Origin: Rhodococcus sp. 06-462-5
Lineage (GTDB): Bacteria > Actinomycetota > Actinomycetes > Mycobacteriales > Mycobacteriaceae
Direction of reading: 5' to 3'
Length of the DNA stretch: 55,485 nt
Assembly: GCF_002258315.1 (NCBI RefSeq)
Contig: NZ_NOYD01000005.1
Span: 1 to 55,485, forward strand
The notes under the pieces were generated by a model. It was not told the DNA's origin. It worked only from the letters and a program-made list of their open reading frames with translations, and ran no database searches. Each line of letters begins with the position of its first letter. The stretch's first letter is position 1. The position numbers and the translations under genes are program-made. Of the stretch, positions 1 to 5,745 are shown in pieces.

Positions 1-1
1 T

Positions 2-241
2 GGTGGTGCCGGAGCCGGCGCGGCCTCCGGTGACGCGGTGACCGCACCGATGCAGGGCACCGTGGTCAAGGTCGCCGTCGACGAAGGCCAGAGCGTCGAG
101 GCCGGGGACCTCATCGCCGTCCTGGAAGCGATGAAGATGGAAAACCCCGTCAACGCCCACAAGGCAGGCACCATCACCGGCCTGACCGTCACCGCAGGCG
201 ACGCCATCACTCAAGGCACCGTCCTCGCAGAAATCAAATAA
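2..241 (+). CDS. accA3: Acetyl/propionyl-CoA carboxylase alpha chain, C-terminal biotin carrier domain (5' partial)
   Basis: Only the last ~79 codons are in the window; the gene runs off the left edge. A Gly/Ala-rich linker leads into a complete biotinyl (BCCP) domain. It has the biotinylation motif EAMKMEN, whose lysine carries biotin, and the flanking beta-hammerhead repeats ([17 protein letters not shown] and the mirrored [14 protein letters not shown]). In this family the domain shuttles carboxyl-biotin between the biotin carboxylase on the same chain and a separate carboxyltransferase beta subunit, making malonyl- or methylmalonyl-CoA for fatty and mycolic acid synthesis. The symbol is inferred: M. 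tuberculosis accA3 lies a little upstream of lhr, as here. A stand-alone BCCP or a pyruvate carboxylase tail is not strictly excluded. Confidence 0.85.
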   Translation, partial: GGAGAGAASGDAVTAPMQGTVVKVAVDEGQSVEAGDLIAVLEAMKMENPVNAHKAGTITGLTVTAGDAITQGTVLAEIK

Positions 242-295
242 CGACATATCGGTAGCGATGCGAATTTTGGCTCGAATCCGGGCCTCGGATAGCGT

Positions 296-301
296 TACCC
301 T
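296..301 (+). promoter_or_regulatory. Candidate -10 element for a leaderless transcript (DUF1707 gene)
   Basis: TACCCT lies 6 nt before the ATG at 308, the spacing expected when transcription starts at the start codon. No Shine-Dalgarno sequence is visible. Inference from pattern only. Confidence 0.4.
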
Positions 302-307
302 GTAGCA

Positions 308-727
308 ATGTCCGAGCTTCCGGAAATTCGTATCGGTACAGCTGATCGGGAAAAGGCGCTCGACGCGCTGAGCCTGCATTTCAGCGAGGGTCGCCTCACG
401 GTTCCCGAGTTCGACGAGCGCAGTGCCACTATCGCGTCCGCCACGACGCGCGGGGAGCTCGACACGGTCTTCGTCGACCTTCCCGCCGCGTCGACGCCGC
501 CGCACACGCCTGCCCGGCCCGAGCAGTCGCCTGCTCCGGCCGAGACCGGCGGAATCGATTGGCGTGCAGTGGTGATGCCCCTGGTCATCTTCGGTTCGTT
601 GGCGTTGTTCTTCCTCACCGATTTCGACAACAAGTGGCTCTTCTTCCTCCTCATCCCGCTCGCCGGTGCGCTGCTGTCCGCAGGCGGACACTCGAAGAGC
701 CCGAAGAAAAAGAAGAAGGAGCGTTGA
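308..727 (+). CDS. DUF1707 (SHOCT-like) domain membrane protein
   Basis: 139 residues. The N-terminus (about residues 1-60) has the DUF1707 pattern: IRIGTADREKALDALS, then a histidine-containing helix, then EFDERSATIASATTRGEL. A Pro/Ala linker follows, then two hydrophobic helices (around 85-100 and 108-125) and a lysine-rich tail, so it is a membrane protein with its N-terminal domain probably in the cytoplasm. DUF1707 proteins are common in actinobacteria and have no firmly assigned function. Its TGA overlaps the TTG start of the next gene, so the two are likely co-translated. Confidence 0.8.
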   Translation: MSELPEIRIGTADREKALDALSLHFSEGRLTVPEFDERSATIASATTRGELDTVFVDLPAASTPPHTPARPEQSPAPAETGGIDWRAVVMPLVIFGSLALFFLTDFDNKWLFFLLIPLAGALLSAGGHSKSPKKKKKER

Positions 728-1410
728 GGGCGCTTCTGTTCGACGTGTTCGGCACCGTCGTCGACTGGCGTACCAGCATCGCTCGCGAGGTCCGAGAACA
801 GTGCGGGTCGGATGTCGACAGCTTTTCTTTTGCAGACCGCTGGCGCAGTCTGTATCAGCCGGCGATGGAGGAGGTTCGATCCGGTCGCAGGCCCTTCACC
901 CGGCTGGACGTACTGCATCTCGAATCGCTCCGAGTAGTGTTGTCGGAGTTCGACATTCGGCTGGCCGAGAATCGTATTGCCGTGCTGAATCGGGCGTGGC
1001 ACCGATTGGATCCCTGGCCGGATTCGGTCCCCGGACTCACCCGGCTTCGTACCGACTTCATCATCGCCCCGCTCTCGAACGGCAACATCTCCCTACTGCT
1101 CGACATGGCCAAGAACGCCGGACTGCCGTGGGACGCGATCCTCGGCGCAGAACCGGTGCGGGCGTACAAGCCCATGCCCGACGCGTATCTCCGCACCGCG
1201 GACATTCTGGGTATCGAGCCGAGCGAGTGCATGATGGTCGCCGCACACAACAGCGATCTCGCTGCGGCTGCCGACTGCGGCTTCGCAACGGCATTCGTCG
1301 CGCGACCGCTCGAACACGGGCCGAGTCAGACCACCGACCTCGCCGCGGAATCCGACTGGACTCACAGCGTCGACTCGATCGATTCTCTCGCAACGCAATT
1401 GGGCTGCTGA
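724..1410 (+). CDS. Haloacid dehalogenase-like hydrolase (type II HAD)
   Basis: 228 residues from TTG 724, which overlaps the upstream stop (TTGA). This start puts the nucleophile motif FDVFGTVVDW right at the N-terminus, as in L-2-haloacid dehalogenases. Further HAD motifs follow in order: PLSNGN (motif II), the lysine in YKPMPDAYL (motif III) and VAAHNSDLAAA (motif IV). Length and motifs match the S-2-haloacid dehalogenase family, which uses an Asp nucleophile to release halide or phosphate. The real substrate cannot be read from sequence; many members are general phosphatases. A longer in-frame extension upstream overlaps the DUF1707 gene and is not supported. Confidence 0.85.
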   Translation: MRALLFDVFGTVVDWRTSIAREVREQCGSDVDSFSFADRWRSLYQPAMEEVRSGRRPFTRLDVLHLESLRVVLSEFDIRLAENRIAVLNRAWHRLDPWPDSVPGLTRLRTDFIIAPLSNGNISLLLDMAKNAGLPWDAILGAEPVRAYKPMPDAYLRTADILGIEPSECMMVAAHNSDLAAAADCGFATAFVARPLEHGPSQTTDLAAESDWTHSVDSIDSLATQLGC

Positions 1411-1416
1411 CAACAG

Positions 1417-1980
1417 CTATCGAGCCTGAGGGATCAGCTGGTGCGCAATCCACGCGTCCACGTCCCGATGCGAATGAAAGCGAACAATTGTCAGCTCCGG
1501 GCAGCGCACACTCAGTCGTTCCACTCGCTCGGTGGTCGACCGGTAGGTGTTCCATGCCCATCGAACGATGTGGTCGCGATCGAAGAAGATTCGGTGCAGC
1601 GGCGGCTCGATGTTGCCGTTCCACAGCACCGTTCGACCGAACCTGCGACGGAGTGTGCGAACGATGACCTGCCACATGACTGTTCGCCGCGGTAAATCGA
1701 GCCACAGGAACAGTTCGGCTCGATCGGCGAGACGGTCCCGCACAAGACTGTATTGCCACTCGGTGACCCACGACGGGCGTGCGATGAACTCCTCCACGTC
1801 GGACTCGAACGTCGCACGCGGCGTCCAGTTCGGGCCGTGGAACAAGCTGTCGATCTCGACGTGTTCGATGTCGAGCAACGCCCCGATGCGAGCGGCCAGT
1901 GTGGTCTTGCCGGAACCGGATGTCCCCGCGACGACGATTCGCGCGGGGCGATGCGGCAGGGCGGCGTCCGGTCCGAACAT
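1417..1980 (-). CDS. P-loop nucleotide kinase-like protein (FlaR/adenylate kinase-related)
   Basis: 187 residues from ATG 1980. It has a Walker A motif GTSGSGKT at about residues 19-26, then EIDSLFHGPNWTP and a basic lid-like region LRRRFGRTVLWNG. These match small P-loop proteins often annotated as topology modulation (FlaR) or AAA-type adenylate kinase-like proteins, which probably phosphorylate an unknown small substrate. The start overlaps the stop of the upstream membrane gene as TGATG, a translational-coupling signature. A GTG one codon further upstream (1983) is an alternative. It is the last gene of the reverse cassette that begins at 3745. Confidence 0.75.
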   Translation of the reverse strand: MFGPDAALPHRPARIVVAGTSGSGKTTLAARIGALLDIEHVEIDSLFHGPNWTPRATFESDVEEFIARPSWVTEWQYSLVRDRLADRAELFLWLDLPRRTVMWQVIVRTLRRRFGRTVLWNGNIEPPLHRIFFDRDHIVRWAWNTYRSTTERVERLSVRCPELTIVRFHSHRDVDAWIAHQLIPQAR

Positions 1981-2264
1981 CACGAAGGAGACGGTAGCGA
2001 ATCGTGGAAACCGATAGGCCGTCGACTACGTCGGACGATTGCCACGATCCCGACCATCAAGGGCAACTGCAGAAAGACGATGGCGTTCAGAGCGTCGTTC
2101 GGAAGAGGCAGGTAGTCGAAGAACTGGGCCGTTCCGGTCACGATGAGCACCAGGTAGGACAGTTGCATCGACAGCATATGCCGCCGAAGCCAACCCGACC
2201 GTGAGCGTCCGACCAACGGCTGCAGCCAGCCGAACAACACCAGCGCGGCGGTCAGGATCGACAC
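1980..2264 (-). CDS. Small integral membrane protein (three predicted helices), unknown function
   Basis: 94 residues if started at GTG 2264, which overlaps the last 13 nt of the ATP-grasp gene. Three hydrophobic segments are visible: SILTAALVLFGWLQPLV, LSYLVLIVTGTAQFFDYL and ALNAIVFLQLPLMVGIVAIV. A basic stretch (GRSRSGWLRRH) lies between the first two and another (RRSRRP) near the C-terminus. The reading frame stays open much further upstream, but that part is a shadow of the ATP-grasp gene. I recognise no family. Stop and start overlaps on both sides argue that it works with the neighbouring ATP-grasp protein and kinase. Confidence 0.6.
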   Translation of the reverse strand: MSILTAALVLFGWLQPLVGRSRSGWLRRHMLSMQLSYLVLIVTGTAQFFDYLPLPNDALNAIVFLQLPLMVGIVAIVRRSRRPIGFHDSLPSPS

Positions 2265-3076
2265 AGCGCTACGATCGCCTCCGCCATGTGGTTCACGAAC
2301 TCCCGACGCGTCGACTCGGTCAGCCGGTCGAGGGAGAGGTACGGGTTCAGGTCTTCGAGCTCGACCAACAGCAAGGTTTCGTCGACGGTGCGGCACGCGT
2401 CCACCCGCGTGATTCCGTGGTCGATGTCGTTCCAGTCGACGAATCGTTGCGCGAAATCTTCGTCCTGAGCAGTAGTCGAGTACGGCTCCAGGTCCCAGCG
2501 TCGGCCGGGGTCCGGAGCATACAAGGAGTATTGCAATGTCCGGCCGACGAAGTAGAACGACACTTCGTACACGAAGTCGACTCGCGGCTGAATCAGATGG
2601 CCCGCCTCGACTTCCGACAGTTCGGCGCGCCCGATGTGACGCATACCGATCGAGTCGGCGCCCCATTTCGGTTTCACCACATAGGTATTCACCTCGGGTA
2701 AGCGCGAGACGTCCCGCGGGTCGTCGACGGTAGGTATGACCGGAAAACCGTCTGCGAAAAGGTCGACCAGGTACTGCTTGCCTCGCTGGTCGCCCTTGCC
2801 GGTGAGCTGGGTGAAGACTCTCGTGCCGTTCTCGCGCGCATGACGAGCGAAGATGTCGAAAGCAGCCTGGTACCCCAGCACAGGCCCCGAGTTCCGGATA
2901 ACGACGACATCGAACCCGTCCATCAGCGCTAGCGCGTCGAGCGGGTGACAGAGCGCAATGTCGAACCGCTCGCGGAGCTGCGACGACAGAAAGATGTCCT
3001 CGTCGCAGTAGCGTCGGCCCCTCGACAGATAAGCCAGGTCGGTGACGAAGAGAACGCGTGGACGGCGGGAATACAT
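2252..3076 (-). CDS. ATP-grasp-like protein
   Basis: 274 residues from ATG 3076, preceded by AGGAG at a spacing of 7. The N-terminal half is an alpha/beta domain (RPRVLFVTDLAYLSRG). The middle carries an ATP-grasp lysine region VVKPKWGADSIGM, and the C-terminal part has the acidic metal-binding-like stretch LVELEDLNPYLSLD. ATP-grasp enzymes join a carboxylate to an amine or thiol through an acyl-phosphate. The substrate is unknown. Neighbours are a methyltransferase upstream (27-nt gap) and, overlapping downstream, a small membrane protein and a P-loop kinase, which suggests a small-molecule or peptide-tailoring cassette (inference). Confidence 0.7.
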   Translation of the reverse strand: MYSRRPRVLFVTDLAYLSRGRRYCDEDIFLSSQLRERFDIALCHPLDALALMDGFDVVVIRNSGPVLGYQAAFDIFARHARENGTRVFTQLTGKGDQRGKQYLVDLFADGFPVIPTVDDPRDVSRLPEVNTYVVKPKWGADSIGMRHIGRAELSEVEAGHLIQPRVDFVYEVSFYFVGRTLQYSLYAPDPGRRWDLEPYSTTAQDEDFAQRFVDWNDIDHGITRVDACRTVDETLLLVELEDLNPYLSLDRLTESTRREFVNHMAEAIVALCRS

Positions 3077-3103
3077 CGGGCAACTCCTACTGGTCTCGAG
3101 ACG

Positions 3104-3745
3104 TCACGATGTCCGTTTGCGGGCCAACAGAAATGCCTGCGATGTCGACTCGTATCCCATCGGAGCTCGATGCACGCGGACGTCAACCTCGAAATCGGCC
3201 TCGACGAGTATGGCCACGACCACGTCGGGGTCGAGTCGGTAGGCGTCGTACGAGACCGAGTGTCCATACGCCTGCTCGAGTCGCACTCGCTCGTTGCCTG
3301 CTTGAAATGCCAACAGCAGCAGACCTTCCGGCACCAGCACGCGATGCAATTCGGCGAATATCGCCGACAACTGCTGTGGCGGCGTGTGGATGATCGAGTA
3401 CCAGGCAACGATCCCGGCCAGGGAGCTGTCCCCCGCGTCCAATACCTCCATCGATCCGACACCGAATCGCAGGTGCGGGTGTTCGCGCCGCGCGACCTCG
3501 ATCATGTTGGGCGACAGGTCCATTCCCGCAATCTCGAGACCGAGGCGGTGCAAATGTTCGGTGATGCGGCCGGTTCCGCATCCCACTTCGAGAACGCTGC
3601 CGCTCGACACTCGGTCCGCGAATGTCGCCAACAGTCCGTGCTCGAGATGCCTGCCGTCGAGTTCGTCGCGAACCAGGTCGGCGTAGCTTTCGGCAACGGT
3701 GTCGTAGGCGGCCCTCGTCATCGAAACATGCTGCTGCTCGGTCAC
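3104..3745 (-). CDS. Class I SAM-dependent methyltransferase
   Basis: 213 residues from GTG 3745. The SAM-binding motif I VLEVGCGTGR is at about residues 51-60, with the acidic ribose-binding residue in GMDLSPNM and a post-motif IVAWYSIIHTPP as in methyltransferase_11/25 enzymes. These methylate small molecules or lipids; the substrate is unknown. The start has a -10-like TACCGT 7 nt upstream, so this gene probably begins the reverse transcript that continues into the ATP-grasp, membrane and kinase genes. Confidence 0.85.
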   Translation of the reverse strand: MTEQQHVSMTRAAYDTVAESYADLVRDELDGRHLEHGLLATFADRVSSGSVLEVGCGTGRITEHLHRLGLEIAGMDLSPNMIEVARREHPHLRFGVGSMEVLDAGDSSLAGIVAWYSIIHTPPQQLSAIFAELHRVLVPEGLLLLAFQAGNERVRLEQAYGHSVSYDAYRLDPDVVVAILVEADFEVDVRVHRAPMGYESTSQAFLLARKRTS

Positions 3746-3750
3746 AGTGG

Positions 3751-4152
3751 CTACGGTACCGGCTCACCCGGCGTCGACAGGTAGGAGTGCGTCAGCATCT
3801 CGAAGAAGTGCCCGGTCGGGTCGCGGAAGTACACTCCGCGGCCACCGTGATCGGTGTTGACGGTGCCGGGTTCGGTCATCCGAGGATCGGCCCAGTGCTC
3901 GACGCCCTGGTCGACAAGCCTGGCGTAGGCCGCGTCGAACAGATCGTCGCTGACCCGAAAGGCGTAGTGCTGAAACTGAATATCGTCGAAGGGAGGCTCG
4001 GCGAATTGAACGAGCGTGCCGTCGGTGAGTTGGACGTTGACGAACGGCCCCCACGACGGTGCCTCCGGCAGAGCGAACAGCTCACGAAAGAACGCCGCAG
4101 AATCGGAACTGTTCTTCGCAACGATGATGGTGTGATCGAACGAAATGGACAT
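3751..4152 (-). CDS. VOC-family (glyoxalase/bleomycin resistance-like) protein
   Basis: 133 residues from ATG 4152, chosen because a strong AGGAGG lies 7-8 nt upstream; the in-frame extension to 4254 has no such signal. The vicinal oxygen chelate fold shows as two beta-alpha-beta modules: SFDHTIIVAKNSSDSAAFF with QFAEPPFDD, and FQHYAFRVSDDLFDAAY ending in DHGGRGVYFRDPTGHFFEML. The first His and the final Glu sit at usual VOC metal-ligand positions. The family includes glyoxalases, dioxygenases and antibiotic-binding proteins; which applies here is not visible. Confidence 0.85.
   Translation of the reverse strand: MSISFDHTIIVAKNSSDSAAFFRELFALPEAPSWGPFVNVQLTDGTLVQFAEPPFDDIQFQHYAFRVSDDLFDAAYARLVDQGVEHWADPRMTEPGTVNTDHGGRGVYFRDPTGHFFEMLTHSYLSTPGEPVP
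3753..3758 (-). promoter_or_regulatory. Candidate -10 element for the methyltransferase-led cassette
   Basis: On the reverse strand TACCGT lies 7 nt before the GTG at 3745, within the end of the VOC gene. No Shine-Dalgarno sequence is seen. Fits a leaderless start. Confidence 0.35.
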
Positions 4153-4320
4153 GCGCTGCCTCCTGGACAGTACGACGCCTCCATGCCTGACGCAGTCCGT
4201 CATCGACACGCGACGCTGCCGACGATGCTCGCACGGACCCCGAATCCGAGTCAACCGGTGAATTCACGGCCGCAGTTCGGTCATCTCCGATGACAGCATT
4301 GCCGAGGAAAGGACCCCAGC

Positions 4321-4830
4321 ATGGTCGGCCGACTTCTGTTCGTTCACGGTGCCGGCGGATTTGTCGACGACGCACCGCTTGCCAACGGCCTCGCGCAGGC
4401 TCTGCGCCTCGACCTTCGGATGCCGGAGCTGCCCGACACCGCCATGGGTTTCGAGGACTGGGCCGCGCCGGTTCGGCAGCACCTGGACCGGCTCGGACCC
4501 GAGGACACGGTGCTTGCGCATTCCTTCGGCGCATCGATCCTCGTCAGGGTCTTGGCAGAACATCGCCGGGAACGACCCCTGCGAGCCACTCTGTTGGCGA
4601 TGCCGGACTGGACGCCGCGTGGGTGGGATGTCGCCGACTACGCGTTCACCGAGCCGGAGCCCGAGACCGACCTGACGCTCCTCCACTGCCGGGACGACGA
4701 CGTCGTTCCCGTTTCTCACCTGGCGCTGAACTCGAAGGCTCTTCCGTCGGCGACGGTGATCGAGTTCCCGACCGGTGGTCATCAGTTCGACGGCATGATC
4801 GACGCCGTTGCCGCCGAAATCCGCGGATGA
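4321..4830 (+). CDS. Small alpha/beta serine hydrolase
   Basis: 169 residues from ATG 4321, preceded by GAGGAAAGG. It starts with the hydrolase strand RLLFVHGAGG. The nucleophile elbow AHSFGAS places Ser68 in a GxSxG-like turn, LLHCRDDDVVP supplies the acid region and GGHQFD the histidine. Length and layout resemble the RBBP9/YdeN group of small serine hydrolases. Likely cytoplasmic, since there is no signal peptide. Substrate unknown. It stands alone between two reverse-strand genes. Confidence 0.75.
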   Translation: MVGRLLFVHGAGGFVDDAPLANGLAQALRLDLRMPELPDTAMGFEDWAAPVRQHLDRLGPEDTVLAHSFGASILVRVLAEHRRERPLRATLLAMPDWTPRGWDVADYAFTEPEPETDLTLLHCRDDDVVPVSHLALNSKALPSATVIEFPTGGHQFDGMIDAVAAEIRG

Positions 4831-4832
4831 AT

Positions 4833-4850
4833 GCGTCCCCGCGGGGACGC
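4833..4850. terminator. Bidirectional hairpin terminator candidate
   Basis: A perfect 18-bp palindrome (GCGTCCCC/GCGGGGACGC) directly follows the hydrolase stop and precedes the stop of the convergent zinc-finger remnant. There is no U-tract, as is usual for actinobacterial terminators. Confidence 0.5.
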
Positions 4851-4852
4851 TC

Positions 4853-5086
4853 CTACTGGTCCCGATCCTCGTAGTCGATGACGAGACCGACTCGGTTCGC
4901 CAGGAGTTCGACCGATTCGACCCTGCTGACCCCGTCGGCTGCCTGGATGAAATCGAACGCGTCGCCTCCCGCTCCGCACCCGAAGCAGTGAAAACCTTGC
5001 AGGCTCGGTCGAACGTGCAGACTGGGCGTCCGCTCACCGATAGTCGTGATCGATTCCCGTCGCCCAGTGTGAGCATTCGACGGCAA
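4853..5086 (-). pseudogene. CHC2 (DnaG-type) zinc-finger remnant, N-terminally truncated
   Basis: The frame encodes GERTPSLHVRPSLQGFHCFG and CGAGGDAFDFIQAADG, which closely resembles the second half of the DnaG primase CHC2 zinc ribbon (family pattern CPFHGEKTPSF...YHCFGCGAGGD). The residues before GERTPS read ESITTI, so the first two zinc ligands (Cys and His of CPFH) are absent. Only the HCFGC pair remains. The only in-frame start (ATG 5086) lies inside the MobA-like gene, overlapping it by 53 nt. The homology begins right where that gene ends. Most likely a fragment left by a deletion; a small functional protein made from 5086 is the alternative. Confidence 0.55.
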
Positions 5087-5567
5087 TCACGTCGTCTCTT
5101 CCCCGCAGGAAATCCCGGGCACCGAAGTCCCCCGACGCCGATGCCACGGCTGCGTCGACATGTCGACGCGCCAGAACGACCGGATGACCGGGACGGCCGT
5201 CGAACACAGCCCTGGCGAGACCGGTTTCCCGCGCTGCGGCGAGTACTGCCTGCACAACCTCGGCTCCAATGTCCGGGGTATCGACCACGTGCACAACCGC
5301 GTACTCCGCATCCGACGCCGCCGCCAGACCGGCGGTGAAGGAGGCGCTCATCCCCTGGTTCCAGTGGGGTGTGTGCACCGCGATCACGCCGTCTGGCATG
5401 GGCGCATCCGCCGCGCCCAGCACCACGACCACGCGATCGCAGCCGCCGTCGCGCAACGCCTGCACCGCAGTCCTCAGCCACAGCCCGTCGTGGGCGAGCA
5501 CTTTGGGCGATCCGTATCGCGTTCCGGCACCGGCGGCCAGTAGCACTCCGACGGCCAGGTCCGACAC
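5034..5567 (-). CDS. MobA-like nucleotidyltransferase (molybdenum cofactor cytidylyl/guanylyltransferase family)
   Basis: 177 residues from GTG 5567, chosen for the AAAGGAG 5 nt upstream. It begins AVGVLLAAGAGTRYGSPK, the NTP-binding signature LAAGxGxRxGxxK of the MobA/MocA/IspD fold. VVDTPDIGAEVV is the metal-binding DxPD-like strand, and GHPVVLARRHVD and GDFGARDFL are typical of the NTP_transf_3 group. In this family a nucleotide is attached to molybdopterin. It diverges from the purine permease, and the xanthine dehydrogenase at 11847-15370 needs such a cofactor, so a role in maturing that enzyme is a reasonable inference. Confidence 0.75.
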   Translation of the reverse strand: MSDLAVGVLLAAGAGTRYGSPKVLAHDGLWLRTAVQALRDGGCDRVVVVLGAADAPMPDGVIAVHTPHWNQGMSASFTAGLAAASDAEYAVVHVVDTPDIGAEVVQAVLAAARETGLARAVFDGRPGHPVVLARRHVDAAVASASGDFGARDFLRGRDDVIAVECSHWATGIDHDYR

Positions 5568-5579
5568 GGTCGCTCCTTT

Positions 5580-5617
5580 CACTCGCGAGTGGAGTATTGG
5601 ATGTTCGCACAACATCC
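5580..5617. promoter_or_regulatory. Candidate operator: palindrome plus inverted repeat in the mobA-like/permease divergent region
   Basis: CACTCGCGAGTG (5580-5591) is a perfect 12-bp palindrome. Eight bases on comes GGATGTT-N5-AACATCC (5599-5617), a 7-bp inverted repeat. Both lie just upstream of the MobA-like GTG and in the promoter region of the purine permease. A binding site for the local PucR protein or another regulator is inferred. Confidence 0.4.
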
Positions 5618-5745
5618 ACCTCGAGTGGGTCGACAAGTTTGTGCGCGCTCGACTAGCGAGGATAGGCGCGATGACTGATTCTTAGTGCACTTCTCCTGCA
5701 GCGTCGCAGGAATCCTGCCCTGTTGCTTCCGCGAGGTGCCCACCC

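Noticed and set aside
2265..3083. Long N-terminal extension of the small membrane protein
   Set aside because: This part is Arg/Pro-rich and lies antiparallel in frame over the ATP-grasp gene; only the part from GTG 2264 looks like protein.
4153..4254. N-terminal extension of the VOC protein
   Set aside because: A strong AGGAGG sits directly before ATG 4152 and the extension is Arg-rich without similarity.
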